Positions 7,537 to 17,600 of a DNA stretch of 64,000 nt are shown piece by piece; positions within the stretch are counted from its first letter, which is position 1, and each line of letters begins with the position of its first letter. The position numbers were made by a program, and so were the translations under genes. Source of the DNA: Halobacillus litoralis. Its GTDB lineage: Bacteria; Bacillota; Bacilli; Bacillales; Halobacillaceae. The DNA is taken from NCBI RefSeq assembly GCF_020524025.1, contig NZ_JAIVKN010000002.1, positions 310,001-374,000 on the forward strand. Reading direction: 5' to 3'. Under the pieces are notes generated by a model. The model saw only the letters and a program-made list of their open reading frames with translations, had not been told where the DNA came from and searched no databases.

Positions 7537-8484
7537 TTATGAGCTGTATTCGTTGATCAACCCTTGGACTTTTTGGACTTCCTGGTCAGGTACCTGTAAG
7601 TAATAGATACCGCCGATTCTCGTCCCATTCCCTGTCATTTGATAAGTCTTGAGATCTTTTCTGGCACTGCTGTAATTGACCATCAAATCTTTCATGACGC
7701 TGAAATCCATGTTTGTCGTTACGTTATTGCCTAACACATCAAGCATGTCATGGATTTTATTAACAGAAGCGAAGTTTGCTCCTTTATCCAGCACCTGCTG
7801 AATAACCTGACGCTGACGCTCGTTACGCCCTGCATCGCCGCGGGGGTCTTCATAACGCATGCGTACGTACATTAATGTTTCTGCGCCGTTTAAGTTCAGC
7901 TCACCCTTTTTATAGTGGTAGCCGTTCTTGCCGACCCAGTCCAAATCATTCTGCACGGTAACGCCGCCGACAGCGTCTACCATTTCAGCTAAGCCTTCCA
8001 TATTCATCTTCACGTAGTAATCCAGTTCAATATCAAGGAAATTTTCAACCGTCTGAATAGACATATCTGTACCGCCAAAGGCGTAGGCATGGTTAATTTT
8101 ATCTAAGCTGCCGTTATGTCTTGAGTTTCCGACCATCTCTGTGCGTGTATCTCTTGGAATACTGACAATCTGGCTGCGATCGTCATTTGGGTCCAGCGTC
8201 ATCACCATAAGAGCGTCAGACCTGCCCCTGTCCCCATTCCTCTCATCTACACCTAACAGCAGGATGTTTAACGGTTCATTCTGCTTTACTTTCTTCTCGG
8301 TTAGTTCATGGTCAATAGAAGCGACTTCCTTATTCATTTTCTGATCAACCGTAGCTTTTGCCCCGTTGTAAAGGGTGAAAGCGTAAACTCCACCAGCAAG
8401 GATTAATAGAGAAAAAACAATCAGAGGAACCTTCCACCATCTTCCCCTCTTTTTCTTCCGTTCTGCTACACGACTCATCAACAT
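7537..8484 (-). CDS. LytR-CpsA-Psr (LCP) family wall-polymer ligase
   Basis: LCP proteins transfer lipid-linked anionic polymers (teichoic acids, capsules) to peptidoglycan at the outer face of the membrane. The sequence has a short basic cytoplasmic tail, one transmembrane helix (about 19-38, VPLIVFSLLILAGGVYAF) and an LCP domain. The domain motifs are NILLLGVDER, GRSDALMVMTLDP, IVSIPRDTRTEM, DKINHAYAFGG and VRMRYEDPRGDAGRNERQRQV; the arginines and aspartates in these motifs bind the polyprenyl phosphate. The length (315 aa) is typical of TagT/TagU/TagV. ATG at 8484 follows TTGGAGTGAA; ATG at 8478 is an alternative. The gene is a single unit on its strand with its own terminator. Confidence 0.93.
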   Translation of the reverse strand: MLMSRVAERKKKRGRWWKVPLIVFSLLILAGGVYAFTLYNGAKATVDQKMNKEVASIDHELTEKKVKQNEPLNILLLGVDERNGDRGRSDALMVMTLDPNDDRSQIVSIPRDTRTEMVGNSRHNGSLDKINHAYAFGGTDMSIQTVENFLDIELDYYVKMNMEGLAEMVDAVGGVTVQNDLDWVGKNGYHYKKGELNLNGAETLMYVRMRYEDPRGDAGRNERQRQVIQQVLDKGANFASVNKIHDMLDVLGNNVTTNMDFSVMKDLMVNYSSARKDLKTYQMTGNGTRIGGIYYLQVPDQEVQKVQGLINEYSS

Positions 8485-8613
8485 TTCACTCCAATTTTTT
8501 CAAGCAATCTATCATCCATTATATAAATAATCCTAAAGTATTACAATTCTATTTTGTATAAAACCACAACTTTTGTCTTATAATGGTAAAAAAATGAAAG
8601 AGTGATAGTCGCC

Positions 8614-8727
8614 ATGTACAGAAGAATGCTATTCACCCTCTTTCCCGTCATGTATATGGCCGGGATCTGGATTCAATCGAGTCACTCTGTTCAGCCAATC
8701 ATTGATATTCTGGAGTGGTTCCTATGA
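8614..8727 (+). CDS. VanZ-like N-terminal half (split gene, first part)
   Basis: A 37-codon frame encoding one membrane helix (FTLFPVMYMAGIWIQSSHS), which resembles the start of VanZ-family proteins with their conserved serine-rich turn after the first helix. It ends at TGA 8725-8727, which overlaps the ATG (8724) of the next frame as ATGA. The ribosome binding site is weak (AAAGAGTGAT). Together with the next frame it would make a normal VanZ-like protein of about 144 residues, so it is either a frameshifted gene or a translationally coupled pair. Confidence 0.45.
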   Translation: MYRRMLFTLFPVMYMAGIWIQSSHSVQPIIDILEWFL

Positions 8728-9047
8728 CGACAGCCCTATTTTTAGAGAGTCTTCATCTCATAGAGTTCGCGTTGTTATACCTCCTGATTGTACTTGCTCT
8801 CAAGGTGCATCATCGGTTTACCCGAACAACGAACTTACTGGCAGCTGTGTTTAGTATGTTCTACGGGCTGGTTGATGAAATTCATCAATGGTATGTACCG
8901 GAACGGTCTTTTACCATGACCGATTTATTGAAAGATGGGATTGGCGTTTTCACAGCATTTTTGATCGTACACTACCTTCACTTCTACAGGCACAGAAAGA
9001 AGGTGCAGGATGAGGTCCGCCATAAAAAAATCACCGGATCCCGGTGA
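8724..9047 (+). CDS. VanZ-like C-terminal half (split gene, second part)
   Basis: A polytopic membrane protein of 107 aa with three predicted helices. It contains the VanZ hallmark HLIEFALLYLLI and the DEIHQWYVPERSFTMTDLLKDGIG block, where the DE..Q and R...D residues are the family signature. VanZ proteins are linked to resistance to glycopeptides and other surface-active compounds, but most are of unknown function. The start is the ATG of an ATGA overlap, and GGAG (8712-8715) lies eight bases upstream, so re-initiation is plausible. The C-terminal codons are part of the terminator stem at 9028-9050. Confidence 0.7.
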   Translation: MTTALFLESLHLIEFALLYLLIVLALKVHHRFTRTTNLLAAVFSMFYGLVDEIHQWYVPERSFTMTDLLKDGIGVFTAFLIVHYLHFYRHRKKVQDEVRHKKITGSR

Positions 9048-9053
9048 TTTTTC
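9028..9053. terminator. Shared terminator overlapping the VanZ stop codon
   Basis: A perfect 10-bp stem, AAATCACCGG (9028-9037) with CCGGTGATTT (9041-9050), has an A-run before it and a T-run after it. The VanZ stop codon (9045-9047) lies inside the right arm, and the stop codon of the convergent lipoprotein gene starts four bases further on. It probably serves both genes. Confidence 0.85.
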
Positions 9054-9737
9054 TTATTCCCCTATTTCTCCTAATTGTTCCAGTGCTTCAGGATACAAAA
9101 TCGTATCAAACTCCTTTCCATCCTCTGCGTTCACCACATGAATGGTCACGTTATAATGATCGGGATCGACCCCGTTGAACAGTTGATAAATCAACCCGGT
9201 CATGCCAATTCCCAGTGATGCAAATCCATCAAAACTATCTTCGTAAGCGGATTGATCTACCGTCATTGTAAATTCTGTGAATGCGTCGTTCGCTTCAACA
9301 TTTTGTATCGATGGATAATCTCCACTGTCTTTCATCTGATTCATCGTCACTGTCATTTCCTTTTTGAATTCTTCCATGATTTCTTCATGTTTCTTTTTGG
9401 ACATTTTATAAGTAATAGAACCGTCATCGTTTTGAATGACATCGGCAATCCCTTCAGCTGCCGCTTCTTTTTTGATTTGATCAAACGATGTTTCCTGAAA
9501 ATCTACAAACGTAGCTGGTAAAGTGATCTCTACATGTAAGAGCTTTTTATCTACCGTTACACCTGGCTCCTGGCTTTCTTTTTCTTTCTCATTCTCTTTC
9601 TCTTTCTCATCGGCCTTTTCTTCGCTCTTTGGTTCCTGCTGACTGTCCTTCTCACCATCCCCCTCTGACGCAGACTCTGACGCGCATCCTCCTAAGGCCA
9701 AGGTAAAAAAGAACAGTACCCATAACAATTTCTTCAT
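9054..9737 (-). CDS. Uncharacterised acidic lipoprotein
   Basis: A lipoprotein signal peptide ends at LGGC (Cys18). A highly charged Glu/Lys/Ser linker follows (about 20-62), then a globular domain beginning LLHVEITLPATFVDF. I do not recognise the fold; the conserved-looking parts are the ITLPATF strand, a helix rich in Glu and Lys, and ending strands around YNVTIHVVNAEDG. ATG at 9737 is chosen because AGGGGG precedes it and the signal peptide begins there; the frame extends upstream without a ribosome binding site. It is convergent with the VanZ pair and shares its terminator. Confidence 0.8.
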   Translation of the reverse strand: MKKLLWVLFFFTLALGGCASESASEGDGEKDSQQEPKSEEKADEKEKENEKEKESQEPGVTVDKKLLHVEITLPATFVDFQETSFDQIKKEAAAEGIADVIQNDDGSITYKMSKKKHEEIMEEFKKEMTVTMNQMKDSGDYPSIQNVEANDAFTEFTMTVDQSAYEDSFDGFASLGIGMTGLIYQLFNGVDPDHYNVTIHVVNAEDGKEFDTILYPEALEQLGEIGE

Positions 9738-9908
9738 CCAAGTCCCCCTTCCTCTATCCATCGTATGCCGGAAAACGAGATTCATTAGCTTCTTTTTTAT
9801 AATTCTAAATAGGAAAGGATTCGCTCTCATGTGAGAGAACTGCGAGCTGATTTCATCTATCTACAAGATGTTGAACAGCTTGTCTACTCAGAAAAGGATT
9901 CTACATAC

Positions 9909-9941
9909 AAAAAGCCCTCTCTTATTAAAGAGAGGGCTTTG
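9909..9941 (-). terminator. Terminator of the LtaS-type gene
   Basis: A perfect 13-bp stem, AAAGCCCTCTCTT (9911-9923) with AAGAGAGGGCTTT (9928-9940). On the minus strand it begins six bases after the stop codon and is followed by a T-run. Confidence 0.88.
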
Positions 9942-9945
9942 GTGA

Positions 9946-11826
9946 TTAAAAACTTTCAAAATAGGCATCTGACCATTGCAGCAGCTGGAGGATGTCTTCA
10001 CGCTCCTGCTTAAATGCGGACTGCGGATCATTGAACTCATTTTCAATACGCTGATTGGTACCAAGATCAAGGATACGCGGGTCAAACCGACTATTCTTAG
10101 CGATATAGAACGTCTCATTATTAAAGAAGGAACTGGTCGGCACGTAGTAGCGCATGCCGAGCAGATTGTTGGAATAATGAAGCAGATTATGACCAAAATA
10201 AAGCGAATCTGGCTCCACACCAAGAAGATTAAGCAGTGTCGGCATCATATCAATTTGACCTCCGATATGATCGACTTCCTGAGCCATTCCCTCTTTTCCA
10301 GGTACTCCTACAATGAAAGGAATATTAAAACGGTTTAACAGAGAGTAACGTTCTCCATTGAAATCTTTTAATAACTCCTGATCTTCTTTCTTCAGCAGCT
10401 TGCCATGCAGACCTGAATGATCTCCATATAAAGCAATGACCGAGTTTTCCCATAGACCTTTGTCCTTCAAATCCTGAAAGAACTCTCCGAGTGCCTTATC
10501 GGCATAATGCACAGACTGCAGGTAGTTTCCGGTCAGGGTATCCTGATATTTCTCAGGAAGATCCAAACCACGCTTGTCTTCCGGCATTTCAAACGGCGTA
10601 TGGCTTGTCAAAGAAAGAACATGGGCATAAAAATTCTCATGGTTTTCTGAAATATCCCCGAGTGCCTGTATGGACTTATCGTAAAATAAGCCGTCAGAGG
10701 GTCCAAAACCAACGGTGTCCTTTTCCCCATAAAACTCTTTGGCGTAATAGTCATCAAATCCAAGCGCCGGATACAGCTCATCACGATTCCAATAGTTCAC
10801 TTCATCGGCATGCATCGTGACAGAATAATACCCTCTCTCTTTAAGCATTCGAGGTAAGGAAGGGACCTTTTTCCCAGTGATTTCATCAGTGGTGGCTTTG
10901 CTGCCTAATGGATATAACGACGTATTCATTAAGTATTCAGCATCCGAAGTATTTCCGGAGCCAATTTGTTGATACACATCTGTGAAATAAGTACTTTCTT
11001 CTAACCAGTCATTGATATTTGGCGTAATTTCCTGTCCGTTTAAAGACTGGCCGATCACAATGTCCTGAAGAGATTCAATCTGCACAACGATCAAGTTCCG
11101 ACCTTCTGCGATTCCGAAGTTTTCGTGCTCGCTCATCGGGATATAATCGCTCCCCTTCAACTCCTCGATCCGCTCCTGCGTGACATTTTGATCATCACCA
11201 GAGAAAGCATATGCCTTCTCATTCTGGGAATGATCTTGATAGTACTGAACGAATTGAGTTGTAAATAATCCATTTTCTTTAGCAAACAACGCACTGTCTA
11301 AAATCGTTTCATGTTTACTCGTTTGAAAGTTAACGATCGTAATGACGAGGCTGGCAATAAGGATGCTTGCCATGGCGACATTGGAGGTTTGGTTCACAGG
11401 GTACGTCCATTTAAATTTCCGTGTAAACAGCCAGACAACGAGAAGAAGAACCAAGTCTGCTAAAAATAAGACATCTGTTCCATTCAGGAGCAGCCACATA
11501 CTTTCGTTCACACTTCCCACCTGGTTTAACTGTGAAAGGTCATAATACGTCGGTACCGTACCGAAGTAGCGCTCGTAAATCAGCATTCCTATAAATAAAA
11601 GCGATAAAAATACATCGAAAACGATATATACCCACAGTTTTCCCCGTTTTAAAATAAGCTCGACCGCTGCCATAAATAGCAGGACAAGGGTTGTCTCAAA
11701 CCATAGGCCGGCAAGGGGATTGGTATCCTGCAGAAGTAAATATCTTAAAATGATAAACTTTAAAGCTATCATTCCAGCAAAATAGAAAAAGTAGCTTTTC
11801 ACTAGTCTTTTGAAAGAATTTGTCAT
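9946..11826 (-). CDS. ltaS: Lipoteichoic-acid-synthase-type phosphoglycerol transferase
   Basis: A polytopic membrane enzyme that transfers glycerol phosphate from phosphatidylglycerol to build lipoteichoic acid (or a primase/paralogue such as YfnI, YqgS or YvgJ). Five N-terminal membrane helices span about 1-190. An extracellular sulfatase-type domain has the nucleophile Thr293 in GSGNTSDAEY, the metal-site segment VVQIESLQD and the late Asp469-His470 in ALYGDHSGLHG. ATG at 11826 is chosen because GAGGTG lies eight bases upstream. The gene stands alone with its own terminator. The sequence does not decide between main synthase and paralogue. Confidence 0.93.
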   Translation of the reverse strand: MTNSFKRLVKSYFFYFAGMIALKFIILRYLLLQDTNPLAGLWFETTLVLLFMAAVELILKRGKLWVYIVFDVFLSLLFIGMLIYERYFGTVPTYYDLSQLNQVGSVNESMWLLLNGTDVLFLADLVLLLVVWLFTRKFKWTYPVNQTSNVAMASILIASLVITIVNFQTSKHETILDSALFAKENGLFTTQFVQYYQDHSQNEKAYAFSGDDQNVTQERIEELKGSDYIPMSEHENFGIAEGRNLIVVQIESLQDIVIGQSLNGQEITPNINDWLEESTYFTDVYQQIGSGNTSDAEYLMNTSLYPLGSKATTDEITGKKVPSLPRMLKERGYYSVTMHADEVNYWNRDELYPALGFDDYYAKEFYGEKDTVGFGPSDGLFYDKSIQALGDISENHENFYAHVLSLTSHTPFEMPEDKRGLDLPEKYQDTLTGNYLQSVHYADKALGEFFQDLKDKGLWENSVIALYGDHSGLHGKLLKKEDQELLKDFNGERYSLLNRFNIPFIVGVPGKEGMAQEVDHIGGQIDMMPTLLNLLGVEPDSLYFGHNLLHYSNNLLGMRYYVPTSSFFNNETFYIAKNSRFDPRILDLGTNQRIENEFNDPQSAFKQEREDILQLLQWSDAYFESF

Positions 11827-12003
11827 TTTACACACCTCAACAATATTCTACCCAATTGTTAAGTTTATGTAAACTTTTTGTAAATGAAATTTGATAGAAG
11901 GATTTTATTGCTCAATAATAAGGCTGAAAATCTATTATTTATGCGTAACCTTCTCTATTAAAGGAATACGGCAGGTGAATGTGAGAAAATTATTCGTGCA
12001 TGA

Positions 12004-12037
12004 AAAAAAGCCTCCGATCCAAAGATCGGAGGCTTCT
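12004..12037 (-). terminator. Terminator of the 5'-nucleotidase gene
   Basis: The stem AAGCCTCCGATC (12008-12019) pairs with GATCGGAGGCTT (12025-12036). On the minus strand a run of seven Ts follows (12010-12004 side), twelve bases after the stop codon. Confidence 0.88.
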
Positions 12038-12048
12038 CTAGTATTCTA

Positions 12049-14508
12049 TTATTCTTCGTCGTTCTCCAGCTCAGAAGCTACTGCATCACTTACAGCATTC
12101 GTTCCACCAAGAACCTGGAAGTTGTTAATATCAAGCTTGTCGATTGCCTCTTTCGTTACTGCTGGAAGTTTATCCTGCTGAACAAGAAGCATAGAAGCCT
12201 CTTCTTTTGCAGCAAGTACGGAACCAGCTAAGGCATCAGCGAAGGACTGACCTGTTGCAACAAACGTTTTTCCTTCCTGTACAGCCAGCTGTTCGGCAAT
12301 GACCGCAGCTGTTTCATAACGTGTTTCTCCGCTGTAGCGGACAGCTCCTGGCAGCATCGCTTCCACATCGGCAGAAATCGCGTTTGTTCCACCAACCACA
12401 ATGCTCTCTTCAAAATCACTTAGAGCAACTTTAGTAATGGATGGCAGTTCATCTGTTTTAGAAAGAAGGATTGGATAGCCTTCTCTTGCAGCATAAGGCG
12501 CAACAGCTAACGCATCCGGGTAGTTGTAGCCATCAGCCACAATGACGTTTTCTGGATTGCCATCTAAACGTGCAGCAATATTCGCTGCAGTTTCAAAACG
12601 ATCCGCGCCGGAAATACGATCAACGGCTACGTCCATCCCGTCCAGCTGATATTTCACATACTCAGAAACGGCCCCTGTACCGCCAAGGATAATCGCTTCA
12701 CTTGCACCCAGGCGTTTGATTTCTTCCATCACTTCATCATTTAGATCTCCGGATTTTGTAAGCAGGATCGGCGCATCTTCTTTATACGCAAGAGGAGCAC
12801 CAGCTAAGGCATCGGCAAATTCATCCCCGCGTGCAATGACAACGGTATCCGCTTGATCCCAGCCTTTTTTGGAGATTTCAACTGCTGTTTCATAACGGTT
12901 CATGCCGCTTACACGTTCCGTTGCTTTCTCAACAATACGGGACTCTTCATCAGGGGATACTGTGCCCTGTTCATCTAGATATTCGTTGAACACTTCATAA
13001 TCGACAAGGAAAAGCTCTGTCATTTTTCCATTCGCTTTTGCTTCTGCGAAGGTTTCATACCCATCACCGCCGGCAGCGACAAAAGCATTTGTTGCTACTG
13101 TGTATTCTTTGTCCATGTCTAAGGCTTCATAACCATCATCTGTTTTCGTCTTCACATCAACGATTCGGCTGCCTGCTTCCAGTGAACGGTCAAAGGTATA
13201 TTTCAGACCGGAAACCTGCGCAAAGCGTCCGCCCATGTTTTCAAGATCACTTACCCCATTTTCAAGAGCATCGACAATCTGTTCTCCCGTTAGATCAAGC
13301 GTGACAAGGGTATTACCAAACGGCATCGTTGTTAAAACTTCGCCCATTGTAATATCACCTTTGTCGATGGAGGCACGGATACCTCCGCCATTTTGAATCG
13401 CAATTGTCGTATCTGGCTCGACGTCCTGCGCTTTTGCAAGCATAGAATCAGTAATTAAGTTTCCTAGATTTGTTTCTCCCTGGCGTACATCACTGCGCTC
13501 ACCATTTAAGGCAACCGTTGTTTCACCAACCACCTGCTGTTTCAAATCTTCGAGCGGTCCTTCAAGTTCTGTAAGCAGCTCCTGTGCTTCTGCATTTGGA
13601 GTCACATCAGATTCCTCAACATCAATCAGCTGGCTGTCCCACGCTGTAAGTACACCTTCATCGTCAAAAGAGACTTGAAGATCACCAAGAAACTCACTGT
13701 ACTCTCCTGCCTGGACAACGACAGTCGGCTCGCCGTCTTCATTGAATACTTTTTCATCGTCTAACTGTGTATGGCTGTGCGCACCAACTACGACATCAAT
13801 ACCATCAACACTGGATGCCAGCGTCTCATCATAGGTAACTCCGATGTGAGTGAGGGCAATAATTTTATTGACCCCTTCACCTTCAAGCATCGCTACCGTA
13901 TCTTCAGCTTTTTGAATGTAGTCTTCAAAACTGATGGTATCCCCTGGGTTGGACAAGGTAACGGTTTCCTCACTTGTCAGACCGAAGACTCCGACTTTTT
14001 CTCCGTCTACATCAATGATCGAAGCTGGATAGATCGTGCTGTCCTCACCTGGTGTGCCGATTTCATCTTTGAACAGCTGGCTCAGGCGTGTATTGGCGCT
14101 GTAATCAATGTTAGAACTTACAATCGGAAATTCTGCTTCCTCAATAAAATCCGCAAAAACCGCCGGACCATCATCAAACTCATGGTTACCCGGAACCATC
14201 GCGTCATACTGCATCATGTTCATAAACTGAACATCTGCAAGACCTTTATATTGATTGTAGAAAAGCGTACCTGAAAAGACATCGCCGGCATCAAGCAGAA
14301 TGGAGTTTTCACGATCAGCACGAAGCTGTTCGACAAGTGATACTTTTTTCGGGGCATTGCTGATGTGTGCGTGTGTATCATTGCTGTGCATAATCGTTAA
14401 GTCAAAATCGCCTTCTGCTGCTTTTACTTCTCCAGATGGCAGGGCAATGGTTCCAAGAGCAATCGCTCCTGTAGCTGCTGCTGTTGCTAGTACTCTTAAT
14501 TTCTTCAT
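12049..14508 (-). CDS. Wall-anchored 5'-nucleotidase / 2',3'-cyclic phosphodiesterase with three CWB2 repeats
   Basis: A secreted metallophosphoesterase that removes phosphate from extracellular nucleotides. After a signal peptide (about 1-31) comes the calcineurin-like domain, with metal ligands in MHSNDTHAH (Asp44, His46), LLDAGDVFSG, PGNHEFDDG, ALTHIGVTYD and GAHSHTQLDD. A 5'-nucleotidase C-terminal domain follows, with NLGNLITDSML, QNGGGIRASI and NAFVAAGGDGYE (about 330-520). Three CWB2 repeats occupy about 531-819. It differs from Bacillus YhcR, in which nuclease and nucleotidase are fused; here the nuclease is the adjacent gene. The start at 14508 has AAAGGG ten bases before it. A hairpin lies between it and the nuclease gene. 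Confidence 0.95.
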   Translation of the reverse strand: MKKLRVLATAAATGAIALGTIALPSGEVKAAEGDFDLTIMHSNDTHAHISNAPKKVSLVEQLRADRENSILLDAGDVFSGTLFYNQYKGLADVQFMNMMQYDAMVPGNHEFDDGPAVFADFIEEAEFPIVSSNIDYSANTRLSQLFKDEIGTPGEDSTIYPASIIDVDGEKVGVFGLTSEETVTLSNPGDTISFEDYIQKAEDTVAMLEGEGVNKIIALTHIGVTYDETLASSVDGIDVVVGAHSHTQLDDEKVFNEDGEPTVVVQAGEYSEFLGDLQVSFDDEGVLTAWDSQLIDVEESDVTPNAEAQELLTELEGPLEDLKQQVVGETTVALNGERSDVRQGETNLGNLITDSMLAKAQDVEPDTTIAIQNGGGIRASIDKGDITMGEVLTTMPFGNTLVTLDLTGEQIVDALENGVSDLENMGGRFAQVSGLKYTFDRSLEAGSRIVDVKTKTDDGYEALDMDKEYTVATNAFVAAGGDGYETFAEAKANGKMTELFLVDYEVFNEYLDEQGTVSPDEESRIVEKATERVSGMNRYETAVEISKKGWDQADTVVIARGDEFADALAGAPLAYKEDAPILLTKSGDLNDEVMEEIKRLGASEAIILGGTGAVSEYVKYQLDGMDVAVDRISGADRFETAANIAARLDGNPENVIVADGYNYPDALAVAPYAAREGYPILLSKTDELPSITKVALSDFEESIVVGGTNAISADVEAMLPGAVRYSGETRYETAAVIAEQLAVQEGKTFVATGQSFADALAGSVLAAKEEASMLLVQQDKLPAVTKEAIDKLDINNFQVLGGTNAVSDAVASELENDEE

Positions 14509-14563
14509 ACATCCAACCCTTTCTAAATAAGCGTGAACCGCTTTTATTATGATTTTTTATGGA

Positions 14564-14590
14564 GGGGAAATCTGCCGGTGCAGATTCCCC
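14564..14590 (-). other. Hairpin between nuclease and nucleotidase genes
   Basis: GGGGAAATCTGC (14564-14575) and GCAGATTCCCC (14580-14590) pair with one bulged A. No T-run follows on the minus strand (the sequence is ATAAAAAATC), so it may protect or process an mRNA end rather than terminate. It lies 33 bp after the nuclease stop codon. Confidence 0.5.
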
Positions 14591-14622
14591 ATTCCTTCTA
14601 GAAATATTTAAAACTAAGAGGA

Positions 14623-17600
14623 CTAGTCTTCGAGATCCTCTACAACGTCTTCACTTACCGCATTCGTTCCACCCAGGATGTGGTATCGATCATAGGCCTG
14701 TTCGTCAATGACCTGCTCGATACTGTCAGGAATGTTTTCTTTTTTCACAAGTAGCATCGGAGCTTTGTACTTCGCCGCTAAGACAGAACCTGTCAACGCA
14801 TCAGCAAAGTCGCCTCCCGTAGATAGGAACGCATGTTCGGAGTCCCCGACAAGCTCTTTTGCAATGGCTGCTGACGTTTCATAACGGTTCACCCCGCTGT
14901 AGCGCATCGCTTCCGGCAGCTTATCAAAAACTTTCTCACTTACGGCATTGGTACCACCAAGTACGATCGTTTTCTCAATACCGGAGAGCGCACGTTTAGT
15001 ATCGCGAGGGAGCTTATCCGTCTTCGTCAAAAGAATCGGGTAGCCCTGCTCAGCTGCATAAGAAGCAGCAGATAACGCATCGGGATAGTTTCTTCCATCC
15101 GCTACAACCGCTTTAGATGGGTTTCCGTCTAAGCGAGCAGCAATATTCGCCGCTGTTTCATAACGGTCCTTACCGGAGATCCGCTCAACCGAAAGACCGA
15201 GACCTTCCAATTGATAACGGACGTAATCCGAAATCGCTCCTTCGCCGCCTAGAATAACAATGCGTTCTGCGCCAAGTCTTTCAACCTCTGCTTTTACGTC
15301 GGATACGAGTTTATTAGATTTTGTTAATAGAATCGGTGCATCCAGCTTATAAGCAAGTGGTGCGCCGGCTAAAGCATCAGGGAACGAATCGCCGCGGGCG
15401 AGCACAACCGTCTCGGAGGATTCCCAGCCTTTTTTCGATACTTCGACCGCTGTTTTGTAGCGGTCTGCACCAGAAATTCTCTCAGTCATATCATTAAAAT
15501 CAATTTGTGCAAGCATCGGATCGTGGTCGCTCGCACGTCCAGCCGCTTCAGAGAAGTCAGCATTTATGTTGACACTATCAATCTCTGTCCGTTCTGCCAG
15601 GTTATTGCTTACAAGAATATGATCAAGCACCTGGGAGTTCCCTTGATAGTTGTAAGAGTAGCGCTCTTCAAGAGGCAGCTCCTCCACCATATTTGTCAGA
15701 ACTTCTCCTTCAAGTGTGTTGATTGGTGCAGAGAATTCAAAGTCGTTCAAGTCACCCATCACAACGACGTTGGCACCTTCAACGGTATCGACCACATTTT
15801 GAACAAACGAATTTACCACACCTGCTTGTTTCAGACGCTGAACTTCACTTCCAAGTTCAACCGGCTGACTGGCACCAAACAGGGAGTCATCGCCACCTTT
15901 AGAGTTAAAATGATTCGTTACCATAATCACTTTTTCACCTTGGAATTCAAATTCCGCTGCCAGTGGTTTACGAGAATCATCAAACGCTTCGTTTTCAGGA
16001 TCAATTCGGCCGGGATTCAATGTTAAGCCATCCTGATCGACTCCAACCGCTGTGGAGTCATCGCCTTTTGGTTTGTCCGGCATAGAAACACGATCCGGGT
16101 TATAGATAAAACCGACGCGGATGTTTCCACCAGGCTGACCGCCATCCGTTTTATCAGCAGGTGCGATATCGGTGTATTCATATGTCGGTCCACCTTTGGC
16201 TTCAATCGCATCAATCAATTTCTGATAAGACTCGTCTGCTTCGACCGTCCCATCATCTGTTGGACCATTGTTATCCTGCACTTCTACAAGACCGATGACG
16301 TCCGGCTGGTTTAAGTTGTTCACCATCGAATCAGCAATTCTGTCTACTTTCTCCTGGGACGTATCCGCAGAGAAGTTCTCCATATTATAAGTCGCTACAT
16401 TCAGCTGATTTTCCTCTACAGTCAGATCACTGACTTCGCGCTCTGTTCCACCGTCTACAATGGCTGGGAACTCTCCCTGAGTACGAATCTTAAAGTTACT
16501 GTAATCATAGCTGACAACACCAATGACCGAACCATCCAGCTGGTCGCCGACTTTCACGTCGACATCGTAACCATCGACATCAAGAAGCAGACGCTCTGGA
16601 TTATAGTCATTTTCAGAAACTAAAAGGCCGTCCGCATCGGTAAACAGCTGGTCTTCATTTGTGTTCACATACACGGCAACTTCCTCATATTTCGGAGGAG
16701 AGGTGACTTTTGCATCCTTCATTTCTACGCGCATGCCCTCTAAGCTTTCATAAAAGTCGATCCCGTCTTCTGCCGGGTCGAAGCTGGTCAGGCCGTCATC
16801 TTCAATGTTGACGGTCGGCGGTGTGCGGTCTTCCCCAATGACAACCGTATCAGGCAGGTCGTTCCCTTGAGACTGAACGTCTACAGAAGAAGCCGTGATC
16901 TGTGTCGTTAATAAATCGTCTGCATCACTGTACCCATCTTCTTTCCATTCCTTGACTTCACCACTGACCGTTACTTGATCCCCGACTTCCACACCAGAAC
17001 CTCTGGAATACACATAGATTCCTTCGGATGTCGCGATATCCTCATCCGGGTTCTCATCTTGAATATAAAAGCCATTTGAACCGTCAAGTGCGGTGACAAT
17101 GCCATCGACATTGGTCACGTTCATTCCTTTATAAGGAGATTCATGAGCAGCTCCCTGAATATCGTGGATATCAAGCGAATCAAGTGACTCTAAAACTTCA
17201 TAGGAAAAAGTGAAGACTTCACTCGTTTCACCGCCATCTTTTACAACGACAGATTTAATCGTTGCATCTTCATCCACTGTAATCGGTGATGTATATTCTG
17301 TGCTCCCTGACGTCGGCTCACTGCCATCCATCGTATAATAAATCGCCGCATCCGGCTGGGCGGTCTGTAAGGTCACTTCTGACCCACGGACAATCTGCCC
17401 GGAAGCAGGACTAGCTGTGACAGAGAAGATCTTCTCGACAATATCGGACTGCTCCCTTGGAACTAACCGGTATTCATTGAAACTGTAGGTGACGACACCT
17501 TGCAGCTGTTCGTATGTTGTTCCGGCTTCTAAATCCAGCTCAGCTTGAGGGGTGATTAGAAATTCACCGGTATCATCCTCTGCTGTATAGTCACCGTACT

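Noticed and set aside
9831-10013. Short plus-strand frame upstream of and into the LtaS-type gene
   Set aside because: It runs through the terminator hairpin at 9911-9940 and the 3' end of a well-supported minus-strand gene, with no family resemblance.
14564-14590. Standard terminator after the nuclease gene
   Set aside because: The hairpin is good, but the sequence after it on the transcribed strand is A-rich without a T-run, so it is listed only as a hairpin.
15505-16026. 173-codon plus-strand frame opposite the nuclease gene
   Set aside because: Cys/Phe/His-rich composition typical of the antisense of an acidic protein; fully covered by the catalytic domain of the nuclease.
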